64,000 nucleotides of DNA from Paenibacillus_S sp043945595 (GCF_043945595.1 NZ_JBIFNP010000001.1:434001-498000); one strand, 5' to 3'. Counted from the first letter of the stretch, positions 53,242 through 62,487 are shown. The notes: generated by a model from the sequence alone, not told the origin. A program made the numbers and translations.

Positions 53242-54057
53242 ATGGTACAAGAAACGGTTATAACATCCGTCCACAATTCACGCGTGAAGACCTGGACCCA
53301 ATTATTAGAGAAAAAAGGCAGGGACAAACTGGGACAGTTTGTTATTGAGGGCATTCACCTGGTGCAGGAGGCCTTAGCGTCTTCTCTGCCTGTTGAAACG
53401 ATCGTGTTCGCGGAGGAGCGCGCTCACATGCTGCCTTCGGCGCTTTTGGATCAGGCGCATGCCGCCGGTATCGAATGCGTGGCGGTCACTGAGACGGTGC
53501 TCGCCAAGTGCACCGATACTCAAACGCCGCAGCCGGTTTTTGCCGTGCTGCCCAAGCTGGCGTGGGAGTCCGGGCAGCTGCTCAACGCGCAGGCGGGAGC
53601 CGGGCTGGTCGTCGTCGTCGACGGCATCCAGGACCCGGGCAACCTCGGCACCATCATCCGCAGTGCGGATGCGGTAGGAGCCACGGGCGTGCTGCTTGGG
53701 CGGGGCACCGTCGATCTGTACAACCCGAAGACGGTGCGTTCCACGATGGGTTCGCTGTTTCACCTCCCGATTGCCCAGGGCAATCTGCTGGAGGTGCTGC
53801 CCCAAGCCGCGGAGCAGGGCGCGGCGATTGTGACGACGAGCCTGCAGGGCTCGACGAGCTGCTACGACTTCGATTTCACCCAGACGGTCTGGTTCGTGAT
53901 CGGCAACGAGGGGCAGGGCGTTTCCGCCGCGGTGGCCGATTTGGCTACGCAGCACATCCTGATCCCGATGCGCGGCCAAGCGGAGTCGTTGAATGCCGCG
54001 ATGGCCGCGACGGTTGTGCTGTTTGAGGCGATGCGGCAGCGGGGTTTTAACAAATAA
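53242..54057 (+). CDS. TrmH/SpoU-family RNA 2'-O-methyltransferase (YsgA-like)
   Basis: 271 residues. N-terminal substrate-binding domain (ITSVHNSRVKTWTQLLEKKG, FVIEGIHLVQEAL) and the SPOUT knot with motifs 1 to 3: VVDGIQDPGNLGTIIRSADA, VWFVIGNEGQGVS and IPMRGQAESLNAAMAATVVL. It transfers a methyl group from S-adenosylmethionine to a ribose 2'-OH in rRNA or tRNA; the target is not known. Last core gene before the AT-rich island, which starts within tens of bases of its stop. No duplicate of its 3' end is visible further on in the window. Confidence 0.9.
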   Translation: MVQETVITSVHNSRVKTWTQLLEKKGRDKLGQFVIEGIHLVQEALASSLPVETIVFAEERAHMLPSALLDQAHAAGIECVAVTETVLAKCTDTQTPQPVFAVLPKLAWESGQLLNAQAGAGLVVVVDGIQDPGNLGTIIRSADAVGATGVLLGRGTVDLYNPKTVRSTMGSLFHLPIAQGNLLEVLPQAAEQGAAIVTTSLQGSTSCYDFDFTQTVWFVIGNEGQGVSAAVADLATQHILIPMRGQAESLNAAMAATVVLFEAMRQRGFNK

Positions 54058-54086
54058 AAAATCCCTGATGTGAGTTGTAACGTAAA

Positions 54087-54190
54087 TTGAGACTGATTAT
54101 AAGATAGTTTGAGACTGTTTATAACATCAAAACAAGACAACCAGATGGCATCAAAGCCCTTGTAATACAAGGATTTGCTGCCATTTGGTT
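54087..54190. repeat. Direct repeats plus large dyad at the island boundary (candidate attachment end)
   Basis: TTGAGACTGATTATAA (54087-54102) recurs as TTGAGACTGTTTATAA (54109-54124), a 22-base period. Then comes a dyad of about 52 bases: AACCAGATGGCA (54139-54150) against TGCCATTTGGTT (54179-54190), with the perfect palindrome CCTTGTA-A-TACAAGG (54158-54172) in the centre. This pattern of arm-like direct repeats beside a symmetric core resembles the end of an integrative element recognised by a tyrosine recombinase. It lies exactly at the switch from GC-rich to AT-rich sequence. No matching second end is inside the window. Confidence 0.55.
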
Positions 54191-54353
54191 TATATATGAG
54201 CTTGAAAATTTTTAAGATGAATGTAAAAAAAATGTACTTTTAGACCCGGTAAAATTTTATATCCTAAGTTCAGACAAACAGAAGGATCGTATCCACTTTC
54301 GTTGAGGATTACTCACCATTATTAGGGGAAGAATTAGAAAGGATGGGTTTATT

Positions 54354-54710
54354 ATGATCGGTGAAAAAATAAAGGCTTTTCGAAAATTACATAATTTAAG
54401 CCAAGTTGAATTTTCAACAGCTCTTGGAATATCACAAGGTAATCTAAGTGAAATAGAAAAAGGTAATAGCAAGCCTTCTGCTGATACTTTGATTGCATTA
54501 AGAATCAAGTATGGTTTTGATTTGAATTGGTTGTTGGTTGAGGAAGTTCAAAATCGATCTAATTGTCAGGAGGGGGATTACGACGCATTCTCATTAACTC
54601 CAGTGGAAGCTGACCTTATTTCAATGTACAGAAGGCTCAATTCAGACTATCAAGAAAATGTTATTGAATTTGTTGATTATAAATTACAGAAGAAGAGTAG
54701 GGAGTTCTAG
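54354..54710 (+). CDS. XRE-family transcriptional regulator
   Basis: 118 residues. N-terminal Cro/C1 helix-turn-helix: MIGEKIKAFRKLHNLSQVEF, ALGISQGNLSEIEKGNSKPS, then FDLNWLL, which is typical for phage-type repressors. The C-terminus is a short helix (LISMYRRLNSDYQENVIEFV) resembling a dimerisation segment. GAAAGGATGGG lies ahead of the ATG. AT-rich codon use. First gene of the island, followed after three bases by a small membrane protein; probably controls island genes. Confidence 0.85.
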   Translation: MIGEKIKAFRKLHNLSQVEFSTALGISQGNLSEIEKGNSKPSADTLIALRIKYGFDLNWLLVEEVQNRSNCQEGDYDAFSLTPVEADLISMYRRLNSDYQENVIEFVDYKLQKKSREF

Positions 54711-54713
54711 ACT

Positions 54714-54899
54714 ATGGGATGGTTAGATAAAAATGAGGGAGTTATTTTAAAAATATTAACAGCCATTTTCGCCGGATGGGGAACCGGTTTAATTTTTGCC
54801 GGAGAATATGTTCAGGCAATCGAAAGTTTATTAATTGGCACTTTAATTTATGGTTTATATCGAATGAATTTAAAGCTTGAGAAAAAGTGGTTTGATTAA
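54714..54899 (+). CDS. Small two-helix membrane protein
   Basis: 61 residues with two predicted membrane helices (ILTAIFAGWGTGLIFAG and IESLLIGTLIYGLY) and charged ends (MGWLDKNEG, KLEKKWFD). Starts three bases after the XRE gene, with AGTAGGGAG inside that gene's end as ribosome site, so the two are cotranslated. I recognise no family. Small membrane proteins beside XRE regulators in islands may be immunity, holin-like or abortive-infection components, but nothing in the sequence decides. Confidence 0.6.
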   Translation: MGWLDKNEGVILKILTAIFAGWGTGLIFAGEYVQAIESLLIGTLIYGLYRMNLKLEKKWFD

Positions 54900-55505
54900 G
54901 CAAAAACTAACCCTCGCAATAGCTCCCGTGAGTTTGTTATATCGTTACCTTAGTTTAAAACTTTCCATCCAAGGGGTTAATACTTCTGAATCGACTTTCT
55001 TTCCCAATTTTTAAACCTTTTAAACCTCTTTATTTTTGCCGAAGAAATAAAGCGCCTTGGAACTAACCCCAAAGCGTGAGATCAAAATACCTTCAAGACT
55101 GATCGTGACTATCGAAAGATGCTCATATCATCTTGGAGGTCTTTTTCATGGCAACTAGTATTTGATACTGGAAAAAGTAAAGTCTATCACATTTCTTTGC
55201 ATGAGGTGCGGGGCGGCCATCATTTCGAGGTTATTGCCATGAGATTTGGGGAATTCTATTAAGTTGATGTTGTTAGCTTGAGCTATCCCGTTTCTACTAA
55301 ATAGTACGAGATTTCATTGAACTGACACACATCTTTGTAAATGTAATTAATAAATCATTTAGAGCACTAGTAGGAGGAGAAAGAAGGGAAAAGTTGAATA
55401 ATATCAAAGATGAAACTATTTTCCTATAAGTCAATAGTCATATGTTGAGTATTCGAGTACTGATCGTGGTAAAAATAAAAAGGTTAATAGGAGATTCAGA
55501 TTTGT
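54900..55505. other. Intergenic region upstream of the three-component operon
   Basis: About 600 bases with no gene I can support on either strand. The word ACTGATCGTG occurs twice (near 55097 and 55460). AT-rich with several stop codons in all frames. It may hold the promoter of the defence operon and degraded sequence. Confidence 0.35.
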
Positions 55506-56162
55506 ATGGATATAGACTATAGCAAAATTAGGGTATACAAGGATCGTATCAGGATATTTTTTATACTCTATTTTTTTGGAGAAGATTATCAAGAGTCAAG
55601 TCGTCCCAATTGTTGTAAAGTATTGCATTCTGAAGTGAGAATTCAAAAAATAGATTTTCTATTAAGAAATCCAGATTACCTCGCTTATGAATTACTGGAA
55701 CTAATAAGGACAGGAAGTGTGAATAAAACAGAAATTAGAGATGTGATAAAAAAAATATTCGTCGATAATGAACCGGAAGTACGTAGATTAGAAATGGAAA
55801 AGTTCTTTTTTGGTGCTTATGAAGACATAGACCAAGTTATTGCATTTTTGATATCGTGCGGGTTTATTGAATATTCAAGTGAACGTGATAAAAGCTTAAG
55901 AGTAATTAAAAAGAGTTATTATGTTACAAATGAAGCCCATGAAAAAATGATTGAAAATCTTAAAAGTCTTGAAGTGTTAAACTGGTATGTTAATAGATGT
56001 GGGGTAATTAAGAAGTATTTTGGTGATTATTCTGGCTCAAATTTAAAAGCCCTCCAATATCAAATTGATGAATATAGAAATACTTCTTATAAAGAGTATA
56101 TTAGCGATATCCAAGAGCTCGTAAAAAGTCAGTTTTTCGAGGAGTTTGGTGAGAATCTATGA
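55506..56162 (+). CDS. Middle-component protein of an ABC-three-component/Lamassu-type system
   Basis: 218 residues. I do not recognise strong motifs, but the size, the helix-rich content (RIQKIDFLLRNPDYLAYELL), a winged-helix-like central part (DQVIAFLISCGFIEYSSERD, RVIKKSYYVTNEAHEKM) and the position immediately before an SMC-like ATPase match the middle component (LmuC-like) of ABC-3C systems. TAGGAGATTC precedes the ATG. Its TGA overlaps the ATPase ATG (ATGA), so synthesis is coupled. It would be expected to bridge the ATPase and effector. Assignment rests on context and secondary-structure look. Confidence 0.6.
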   Translation: MDIDYSKIRVYKDRIRIFFILYFFGEDYQESSRPNCCKVLHSEVRIQKIDFLLRNPDYLAYELLELIRTGSVNKTEIRDVIKKIFVDNEPEVRRLEMEKFFFGAYEDIDQVIAFLISCGFIEYSSERDKSLRVIKKSYYVTNEAHEKMIENLKSLEVLNWYVNRCGVIKKYFGDYSGSNLKALQYQIDEYRNTSYKEYISDIQELVKSQFFEEFGENL

Positions 56163-58234
56163 ATAAAGAATTAGAGAGACTTATTAGTAATATAGTTGAA
56201 GGAAATAAGCATTTAGATATTAATCAAGCAAAAACTCTTATTGAGTTTAATTCTGCATACGAAGATATGCCAGTTTCAACAGGAAAAAGATTGATTATTA
56301 ATTATCTTGAATTTAATGGCCAAAAGAAAAATAGTGATAATTTCAATTTTAAAAAGAAATTTGAACAGGGTGTTAATATAATTATCGCAGACAACTTGAG
56401 AGGAAAATCAACAGTCTTTAAGGTTCTAAAGGCAGCCCTAGTTGGAGACGCTAACAGTATTAAAGCTGATGTGAAAACTTGGATAAAAAACATTGCTGTA
56501 GGATTCAAAATAAGTAATCAAGACTACTTTATAATGATCTCTTTGGAAACAAGATTTAAAGGTATACTTTACAATGTTCCATGGGAGAAGTTTTCTTTAG
56601 AAAATTCTGACGGTAGCAATATTGTATTTGAGGCGAACAATAACAAAAAGTACAGTGAAGAAATACAAAAGTTTTTCTTCAACCAATTTTCCTACTATTC
56701 TTTAAAGTGGACGCAAAAGTCTTCTGCAAAAGACAGCAATGAGCTAGTGGAAGCAGGCGCAAGCTGGAAAACATATTATAAGTCTATTTTTTTGGAATCA
56801 AAAGATAGTGTGTCTTTCTATGGGGGACAGGATCAAAAGGTTTTTCAAATGTTGTTAGGTTTTGAATATACTAATTGGATAAATCATCTAAGTGTCAAGA
56901 GAGATATGTTACAGTTTGAGATGAGCAAGAATAAGGAATTTGAGAACCAGAAGGATAATGCCGAGAAAACCGAAAAACATGAAATTGAACTCAAATTGGA
57001 ACAAATTCAAAGGAAACTCGATAAAATTACCAACAGTTCGCCAATGCAAGAGTTAACTAGACTTCAAAAAGAATATAACCGAATTATTAAAAAAATGAAT
57101 ACTACTAATACAGAAACACTGAAGGCGAATCAAGAATCTCAAAGAGCTATTAAAAATCAATCGGAAATATTAAGAAAACTGGAGGAGTATGAACATGAGG
57201 AAAGAAGAATCCATAAGGAAATAATAAAGAACAATCGCCTCCTAAATGATTTATTAGAATACATAGAGATTGGACAATTTTTTTCAAATCTAGACATCAA
57301 ATATTGTCCGAGCTGTAACAACGAGGTACATAATCATCATTCTGAAATTGATGGAACTTGTCCTTTATGCCACGAGCATGTAAAAAATAATGATAACAAG
57401 CAAATTTATGTCCTGAAGATTGAAGAAATTAAAACATTATTAAAGAAGTTAGACGAAGAAAAGGTTCTAATCAAAGAGAAGAAACAGAAAATAAATAAAG
57501 ATTTAGAAAAAGCGAATCGGGAAGTAGTAGGAATACTTGACCAGCTTAACTTACTCGAAAGCGACGAAGTTGAGATGGGTTCTGAACTTGCTAAAATTAT
57601 CAGTAATATTAATTTAGTTCAGCAGAACAGTAGCGAAATGTCAGAAGAAGAAAAAAATTTAATTGCTGAGCGAGCAGTGCTGCTCTACAAGAGGAATAGT
57701 ATTAGTGATTATAGTCCCAATCAGATTATAATAGAAAAGATGGAAGAGGAAATAAACTTAATAAATTCGGTAATTAATTTCTTAGATATTGGAAGATATG
57801 ATAAGAGTAAAAGTATATTAGATACTTTGGCAAGCTTTATGTTGAGAGAAATCAAAGAATTTGGACTTGAATCAATTACAGATATTACGATCGATAATAA
57901 ATTTAATGTAATATATATTCAAAATGGTATAGCCATGAAGTTTGACGATATTGCGGAGGGTGAGCAATTAAGAGTAAAGCTTGCTTTTTATCTAGGTCTT
58001 ATACAATTGGACATAGAGAAAAACTTTGGACGCCACGCCAGATTCCTCATTATTGATAGCCCTAATAAAGAGGAAGGAGACTCGAAATATTTGGAAGGAT
58101 TAAAGGATGTTCTCATAAATATCCATGAAAGATACAATGAAAATCTTCAAATTATTATTGGAACCGCAACTCGTGAGATGGAAAATGTCTTAAAGAATCA
58201 AACTGTCTATCATAAGGGAGAATATGTGTTCTAA
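56159..58234 (+). CDS. SMC/Rad50-like ATPase with zinc hook (LmuB/ABC-3C type)
   Basis: 691 residues. Walker A ADNLRGKST (77-85). Two long coiled coils (about 255-365 and 415-545) flank a hook with C383-x2-C386 and C401-x2-C404 (YCPSCNNEV ... TCPLCHEHV), a Rad50-type zinc hook. ABC signature-like AEGEQLRVKLAFYLG (600-614) and Walker B ARFLIIDSPNKEEGD (627-641). No nuclease domain. Such proteins in Lamassu/ABC-3C defence sense foreign DNA ends or structures and release an effector. Coupled start (ATGA) and end (TAATG) with its neighbours. Strongly AT-rich. Confidence 0.85.
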   Translation: MNKELERLISNIVEGNKHLDINQAKTLIEFNSAYEDMPVSTGKRLIINYLEFNGQKKNSDNFNFKKKFEQGVNIIIADNLRGKSTVFKVLKAALVGDANSIKADVKTWIKNIAVGFKISNQDYFIMISLETRFKGILYNVPWEKFSLENSDGSNIVFEANNNKKYSEEIQKFFFNQFSYYSLKWTQKSSAKDSNELVEAGASWKTYYKSIFLESKDSVSFYGGQDQKVFQMLLGFEYTNWINHLSVKRDMLQFEMSKNKEFENQKDNAEKTEKHEIELKLEQIQRKLDKITNSSPMQELTRLQKEYNRIIKKMNTTNTETLKANQESQRAIKNQSEILRKLEEYEHEERRIHKEIIKNNRLLNDLLEYIEIGQFFSNLDIKYCPSCNNEVHNHHSEIDGTCPLCHEHVKNNDNKQIYVLKIEEIKTLLKKLDEEKVLIKEKKQKINKDLEKANREVVGILDQLNLLESDEVEMGSELAKIISNINLVQQNSSEMSEEEKNLIAERAVLLYKRNSISDYSPNQIIIEKMEEEINLINSVINFLDIGRYDKSKSILDTLASFMLREIKEFGLESITDITIDNKFNVIYIQNGIAMKFDDIAEGEQLRVKLAFYLGLIQLDIEKNFGRHARFLIIDSPNKEEGDSKYLEGLKDVLINIHERYNENLQIIIGTATREMENVLKNQTVYHKGEYVF

Positions 58235-59913
58235 TGGAAATCTGTGTGGAATATTTTGGCTGGGAGTTGAAAAAAAAGATACATTTTTGGGATGAACTTT
58301 TTTCCGCTGAGTCTGAGAGCTTAAGTGAAAAAGATATTGTTAATTTTACGAAGAAAGTTATTATGGATTCTTATGAAAAAATATATTGTAAAAGAAGAGC
58401 TCTACAAGAGTTACTTATAATGGTTCACAAAGGGAAAGTAAAACCAAGAAGAATAATTGGATTATTACTAGATGAATGGGAGGAAGTTCAGGAAGTTAGT
58501 CTAGAATGTTTAAGACTTAAGTATTTAACCATATTTCACCAAATTGAAGCTGGAGATATAAAAAGTGTGCTTAAAGAAAAATTGAAAGATCAAAGTCATG
58601 AAATAATGTCTGAAGCAAACTACCAGCTCGGGTTAATTACTATATTTGAAGCTAATGACTCATTCTCAAAAGAAGATTATAAGCTTAGAATAACCGAAGC
58701 AGAAATGCTATTTGAAACAGCAGAGGCAAATGAAGATAATAGAATTGACGCGGAAATATTTAAATCTATCTGCAGATATCTAATAGATAGTTTATCTTTT
58801 AAGTCACGATCAACTGATGAAATATATAAACGAATTATGACATTGATTTGGGAAACAAGATTACTTTCACTTGATGAATGCATAAGTGCGGTTTTTATTG
58901 GGATAAGCAGAAGCATATCAAAACTGCAAATGTTAAAACAAAGCAATCCAGAATACTGGATAGATTATAGAAAAGAATTTAATAATTTATGCTTTCAATT
59001 TTATGAACTGAAAAACATGGAGTATAAAGCAAATCCGTTTTATGAAAAGTTAGTAAGAAATACGAGCGAAAATTTAATTGAGAAAATTCTAGAACCCATA
59101 TTTAAGTTTAACTATAAGGCAACCCTCTCGAAAATTGATGTCTTATTGATTGATAGTGATGTTCCTTCTTCCGAGAAACAGTTCCTAGATTATTTGAAAA
59201 AAGTGATTATTAAAGATACGATTTCTGAAAATGATACAAGTTTTAGTTATATAAAAGAAATGTACCCGATGCTTAATGAAAAAGACATAGAAGCTCTATT
59301 TAACGGTATACGTGAATCAAATAAGAATGCTGCAGTATGGGATTTTTTGAAAAATACTAAGCGTTATTCGTATAACTGGTTGCTAAATTCAATTGTTCTT
59401 GCATGTATAAAATTACAGGGAAATCATTTATATCGAGCGACGACTGAAGATGATCGGAATGGATTTATAAAAAATATTTTGGAGGCGATAGGATTTTCAA
59501 CCAAGGATCAGACGAGATGGGGAGTTTCGAATACAGGAAAAACATCGGGCGAGGTTGATATTCTAGTTGAAGAAAACAACTATCCATATTCAGTAATTGA
59601 GGCACTTAATCTTTCGTCTTTGGATTCTAATTATCTAAACCTACATATTAATAAAATTTATAAATATGATACAACTGGTCTTCCAGTTAATTTTATCGTT
59701 AGTTATGTGACAGTAAAGGATTTCGGATCATTTTGGTCGAAATATAAAAATCATATTGCTGATCATCAGTATCCATACGGTTTAGAAAGTGTTGATTATA
59801 ATATAGAAAGTGAATTTGACTATTCCGGTATAAGGGTTGCTTTGACAAAACATATCAGAGACGGTAGTCTAACTCAGTTATATCATATTTGCGTAAGGAT
59901 TTACGAAAAATAG
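58234..59913 (+). CDS. Putative effector: helical-repeat region plus PD-(D/E)XK-like domain
   Basis: 559 residues, start overlapping the ATPase stop (TAATG). The N-terminal ~150 residues look like HEAT-type helical repeats (ALQELLIMVHKGKVKPRRII, DEWEEVQEVSLECLRLKYLT). The middle is helical with no known motif. The C-terminal ~160 residues carry a restriction-endonuclease-like pattern: RNGFIKNILEAIGF, then GEVDILVEE with Asp442 and SVIEALNL with Glu456. The usual Lys two residues after the Glu is Leu458 here, so the site is altered or uses a migrated residue. It is placed after, not before, the ATPase, unlike typical Lamassu effectors. A strong terminator closes the operon. Confidence 0.6.
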   Translation: MEICVEYFGWELKKKIHFWDELFSAESESLSEKDIVNFTKKVIMDSYEKIYCKRRALQELLIMVHKGKVKPRRIIGLLLDEWEEVQEVSLECLRLKYLTIFHQIEAGDIKSVLKEKLKDQSHEIMSEANYQLGLITIFEANDSFSKEDYKLRITEAEMLFETAEANEDNRIDAEIFKSICRYLIDSLSFKSRSTDEIYKRIMTLIWETRLLSLDECISAVFIGISRSISKLQMLKQSNPEYWIDYRKEFNNLCFQFYELKNMEYKANPFYEKLVRNTSENLIEKILEPIFKFNYKATLSKIDVLLIDSDVPSSEKQFLDYLKKVIIKDTISENDTSFSYIKEMYPMLNEKDIEALFNGIRESNKNAAVWDFLKNTKRYSYNWLLNSIVLACIKLQGNHLYRATTEDDRNGFIKNILEAIGFSTKDQTRWGVSNTGKTSGEVDILVEENNYPYSVIEALNLSSLDSNYLNLHINKIYKYDTTGLPVNFIVSYVTVKDFGSFWSKYKNHIADHQYPYGLESVDYNIESEFDYSGIRVALTKHIRDGSLTQLYHICVRIYEK

Positions 59914-59950
59914 CGTACAGATGTTGAGGGTACATCTGTACGCTATTTTT
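59907..59950 (+). terminator. Terminator of the three-component operon
   Basis: AAAATAGCGTACAGATGT pairs perfectly with ACATCTGTACGCTATTTT over TGAGGGT, with a T5 tail. It overlaps the last codons of the effector gene. Confidence 0.92.
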
Positions 59951-60076
59951 AAATTGATTTTTTAAAAGACATTCCTAGGTAATGTATGTCAAGAATTCTA
60001 TGTAAGTGTTGTCCAAAGAAAGTAAAAGTTCTAGACTGGGAGAGTAGACTTGTAGACTGGGAAAATATAGAATTAG

Positions 60077-61393
60077 ATGAGAAGACCATTAAACAAAAAA
60101 AAGTTAGAATTTAGAAACTCTAATATTGAGGTGCTTTATGTGAGTGAATTAATCAAGTATAGACATACACTTTATGAAAAATTTGAAAACATTAATAGTA
60201 AATATGATTTTTGGGAGTTACAAAAAGAACTGGTAAATGCAATTATTAAGACGGAAGAGGAACTCAACAAAGGTGGAGATGAGAAAGATGAATGGATCTA
60301 TCATCTAGATAGACTTTATTCCATAGGTGACGCAATAGTTTGGTCAGTGCTAGAATCATTTACTATAAGACAACTTGGCAAGTTCGAATCTGGAAAAACT
60401 AGCCTCTTAGCTCAAAAAGAAGTTATTTTTGAAATTATAAATAAATTTGATCGTGAGGCTAAAGAAAAGGCATTTATCTTAGCTGATATCACTCGATGTA
60501 TAACCACAGGTGATGTAATTGAGGTGCAGTCGAGTGATAAGATTCACATAATCGAATGCAAGACATCGACTCCAGACAAGATTGATGATATTTTGAGAGG
60601 AAGAATAGGGCGGCAATTTTCAAAAAATTTCTGGCTACAGGACTATTTGGAACGAGGGTTTGGGAAGTTTTTTAAAGCAGACCTGATAACAAGAACTCAT
60701 GAAGTGGATGTATCAGGATATCAGGATCACTTTCATCTACTACCTGAAATTATTGAAAAGTGCACGGCGAATGATCCTGGAAGTAGTGCCGTACTAGCTG
60801 AACCAGGGTTAGTTTATATTGCATCTAGGTATGATTGTGAAGATGGTATAGACCCTGAATATATCAAAAATAAATTGTGGGATTTTAAAAAGCCGTATAT
60901 CAAAGGAATTTCTAGTTTAATCGAGGAGCCAAGAGATACCATTTTCCATAAGCCACCACTTGCGTTTCCTATTCCATTAAAATATAAAAAATTGCTAAAT
61001 GAACTTGACGTAATTATTCTTTGCATCCTTGATGAGGCTTTACTTAAGGACAAGTTCCTTAGTAGAGGTTATGAATATACTAGTACGGATGAAGGCCTTC
61101 CCCGATTGGGTAAAAATGGTGTTGTATTTGAGTTCCATGTGAGATTTATTAATGAGATTATGCAAAGTTTTGAATCGATAGATAAAATAATTACTCAAAT
61201 GATAAGTCTCTATGATTCAACGAGCGAAGGATTATCTGATTCCGAGCAAAAATATATCCAAGAACGGCCAAAATCATTAAAGGACTTTGTTGAATATTTG
61301 GACGAATATTATGAATTAACTCTAGAAACCAATGAAAGTCCAGGAGTTATATCTATAGGGGATAAAAAATTAATAAGAAAACGTGGAAAATAA
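60077..61393 (+). CDS. Putative PD-(D/E)XK nuclease-like island protein
   Basis: 438 residues from ATG at 60077; a GTG at 60140 preceded by GAGGTGC is an alternative start. The central part has a restriction-endonuclease core: ITTGDVIEVQSSDKIHIIEC followed by KTS, giving Asp146, Glu160 and Lys162 in the D-x13-E-x-K arrangement. N-terminal helices and a long C-terminal helical region show no family I know. It is separated from the three-component operon by a strong terminator but lies on the same strand. It could be an accessory nuclease or an independent defence gene. AT-rich like the rest of the island. Confidence 0.6.
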   Translation: MRRPLNKKKLEFRNSNIEVLYVSELIKYRHTLYEKFENINSKYDFWELQKELVNAIIKTEEELNKGGDEKDEWIYHLDRLYSIGDAIVWSVLESFTIRQLGKFESGKTSLLAQKEVIFEIINKFDREAKEKAFILADITRCITTGDVIEVQSSDKIHIIECKTSTPDKIDDILRGRIGRQFSKNFWLQDYLERGFGKFFKADLITRTHEVDVSGYQDHFHLLPEIIEKCTANDPGSSAVLAEPGLVYIASRYDCEDGIDPEYIKNKLWDFKKPYIKGISSLIEEPRDTIFHKPPLAFPIPLKYKKLLNELDVIILCILDEALLKDKFLSRGYEYTSTDEGLPRLGKNGVVFEFHVRFINEIMQSFESIDKIITQMISLYDSTSEGLSDSEQKYIQERPKSLKDFVEYLDEYYELTLETNESPGVISIGDKKLIRKRGK

Positions 61394-61745
61394 ATATTCG
61401 TTTCACATAATAAGCGGCATGCATCAAATATCCGACTATGGGTACTATGTGGATCCAGAAAATAAAGTAGACCGGGGAGCTAGGCTAACAAGAAACGTAG
61501 TTCTATGACAACAGCGACAGTCCAATATTTTATCTTTCAAGTCTTAGTCTCCCGCAGTTTAAATTATTAATCCAGTCTATCCTGAAATAACTTTACTTCA
61601 TCATCGGATGATGCCGAGTTAGAGGCAGGGGCGTCTATCCTGAGAATATCACTCTGTAGAACACCTATAAAAGGCAACAAGAAAGTGACCCTCCGGCAAA
61701 CAAAAAATGGCCAGGGGTTTTAGCAACGAATTGTCCGAATAACGA
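61394..61745. other. Intergenic region before the IS110 fragment
   Basis: No gene supported. Several short open stretches, all without ribosome sites. It may include the missing outer part of the insertion sequence; no clear terminal inverted repeat is visible, as expected for IS110 elements. Confidence 0.35.
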
Positions 61746-62207
61746 TCAGGAAACCGCCGTATTCACAGTAATAGATACACCTAATGACTCCAGTTTCTTA
61801 ATGGAATGCTTGATGATCACGTCCCGTTTTCGTTCCTCGTAGTAGGTTGGACCGAGCTCGATGAAGGGTTGTCTTCGTTTAAGGATATAGTAAAGCATAG
61901 ACAATATACTGTGTGCTACTGCGACCGTCGCTCGATTTGCTTCCCGGCGTGCGGCAATTCGGTGATACTGGCTGGATAAATACGTCTCTTTCGTTCTAGC
62001 GGCGGCCTTCGCAGCTTCAACAAGCGTACTTCGGAGCTTCTTGTTTCCTTTTCTCGTCTTGCCGGACAATCGTTTTCGGGCGCTTTCGTTCTGACCCGGA
62101 CACTGCCCTGCCCAAGAACATAAATGGGCGGCGGAAGGATACTGATCCTTATTGGAGCCAATTTCAGCTAGCACGACCTGTCCATAGCCGGTAGCATTTA
62201 TCGTTAG
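61746..62207 (-). mobile_element. IS110-family transposase fragment (C-terminal domain only)
   Basis: The minus strand encodes a stretch from about 62207 (NATGYGQVVLAEIGSNKDQY), through HLCSWAGQCPGQNESARKRL and SGKTRKGNKKLRSTLVEAAK, to IKHSIKKLESLGVSITVNTA. This is the Transposase_20 domain of IS110/IS1111 transposases, with the catalytic-serine region in CSWAG-type sequence. The N-terminal RuvC-like DEDD domain (about 200 residues) is missing, so the copy cannot transpose. The 3' end appears intact. It lies between the nuclease-like gene and the TnsB-like gene and shows that the island has received insertions. Confidence 0.85.
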
Positions 62208-62375
62208 AATGAGTTATCAACGAAGAGTTTAACTCAGGTGGCAGGTCACTTAAGTAGATATACAATCCATATTTTTGAATGAAAAAAAAGTTAAAGAGCA
62301 AACTATACTAATTTTGTCGATCAAAGATTACCGAGGAAATTATTTATCTGCTCAATCATATATCTTGCTGTACTC

Positions 62376-62412
62376 TGTGAGATCTTGCCGCTCACAGAGC
62401 TTTTTTTATTTA
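62376..62412 (+). terminator. Hairpin with T7 tail in the leader of the TnsB-like gene
   Basis: ACTCTGTGAG pairs with CTCACAGAGC over a short loop, then seven T. No coding sequence precedes it on the plus strand for over 900 bases. It may therefore end a small RNA, or act as an attenuator for the gene at 62488. Confidence 0.55.
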
Positions 62413-62487
62413 TATTTAGATTTATTTGTTTATTAATATCTAAAAAGGGATATAACTAATGATAGATTCTTAGAAGGGAGTTAAAAA

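Noticed and set aside
59990..60070. Near-duplicate words AGACTGGGA about 20 bases apart before the 438-residue gene
   Set aside because: Too short and isolated to call a regulatory repeat or an element end.
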